NCBI RefSeq assembly: GCF_015477805.1
Contig: NZ_JADLQL010000010.1
Coordinates: forward strand, 1-33,374
DNA from: Nocardia flavorosea
GTDB taxonomy: Bacteria > Actinomycetota > Actinomycetes > Mycobacteriales > Mycobacteriaceae
Direction of reading: 5' to 3'
DNA: 33,374 nucleotides
Within the stretch, counting starts at the first letter, position 1, and every line of letters starts with the position of its first letter. The position numbers and the translations under genes are program-made. Of this stretch, positions 18,303 through 33,374 are shown piece by piece. Below the pieces are notes generated by a model that was not told where the DNA came from, did no database searches, and was given only the letters and a program-made list of their open reading frames with translations.

Positions 18303-33374
<15,072 letters not shown>

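Overview
The window is almost entirely occupied by two very large, same-strand non-ribosomal peptide synthetase (NRPS) genes. The DNA is strongly GC-rich, with mostly G/C third codon positions. The recurrent condensation-domain entry LSLAQQRMWFLNRF is a style I associate with mycolic-acid actinomycetes. I infer an actinobacterium, most plausibly Nocardia or a relative; the genus is an inference, because no taxonomic marker gene is present.

Layout. Gene 1 (left edge to 17999, 5' end missing) encodes A(partial)-T-E / C-A-T / C-A-T / C-A-T / C-A-T / C-A*. A* is an eroded, truncated adenylation-like domain with no carrier domain after it. A 303-bp gap (18000-18302) holds a strong GC-rich hairpin 28 bp after the stop codon, a second small hairpin, and the ribosome-binding site of gene 2. 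Gene 2 (18303 to the right edge, 3' end missing) encodes A-T / C-A-T / C-A-T / C-A-T-E / C-A(start only). No thioesterase, MbtH-like protein, transporter, regulator or tailoring gene is in the window.

How the parts work together. The terminal C domain of protein 1 has no carrier domain of its own, and protein 2 starts with A-T and no C domain. The two proteins therefore most simply form one module split across a protein junction (C in trans with A-T). Ten elongation steps are visible in whole or in part. Two epimerisation domains (modules 1 and 9) predict D-residues, and each is followed by a DCL-type C domain (HHILLDG), as expected. Only one substrate can be read with confidence: module 2 has the classic serine code DVWHFSLVDK. 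Modules 3 and 8 share one code (DVWDFILVSK) and modules 5 and 7 share another (DLWTLILVSK), so the product should contain repeated residues. I do not recognise those codes.

Most notable points: (i) the junction between the proteins, where A* has an acidic tail and protein 2 has an arginine-rich N-terminus, suggesting a docking interface; (ii) a recently copied A domain between the two genes, with exact identity over 150 bp and 256 bp; (iii) an 11-unit GGAGCC tandem repeat inside an A domain, within a family of Ala/Gly-rich loop expansions; (iv) a C domain whose HHxxxDG motif reads YHISADG. Stachelhaus-type codes, motif positions and repeat boundaries were read by eye; no database search was run.
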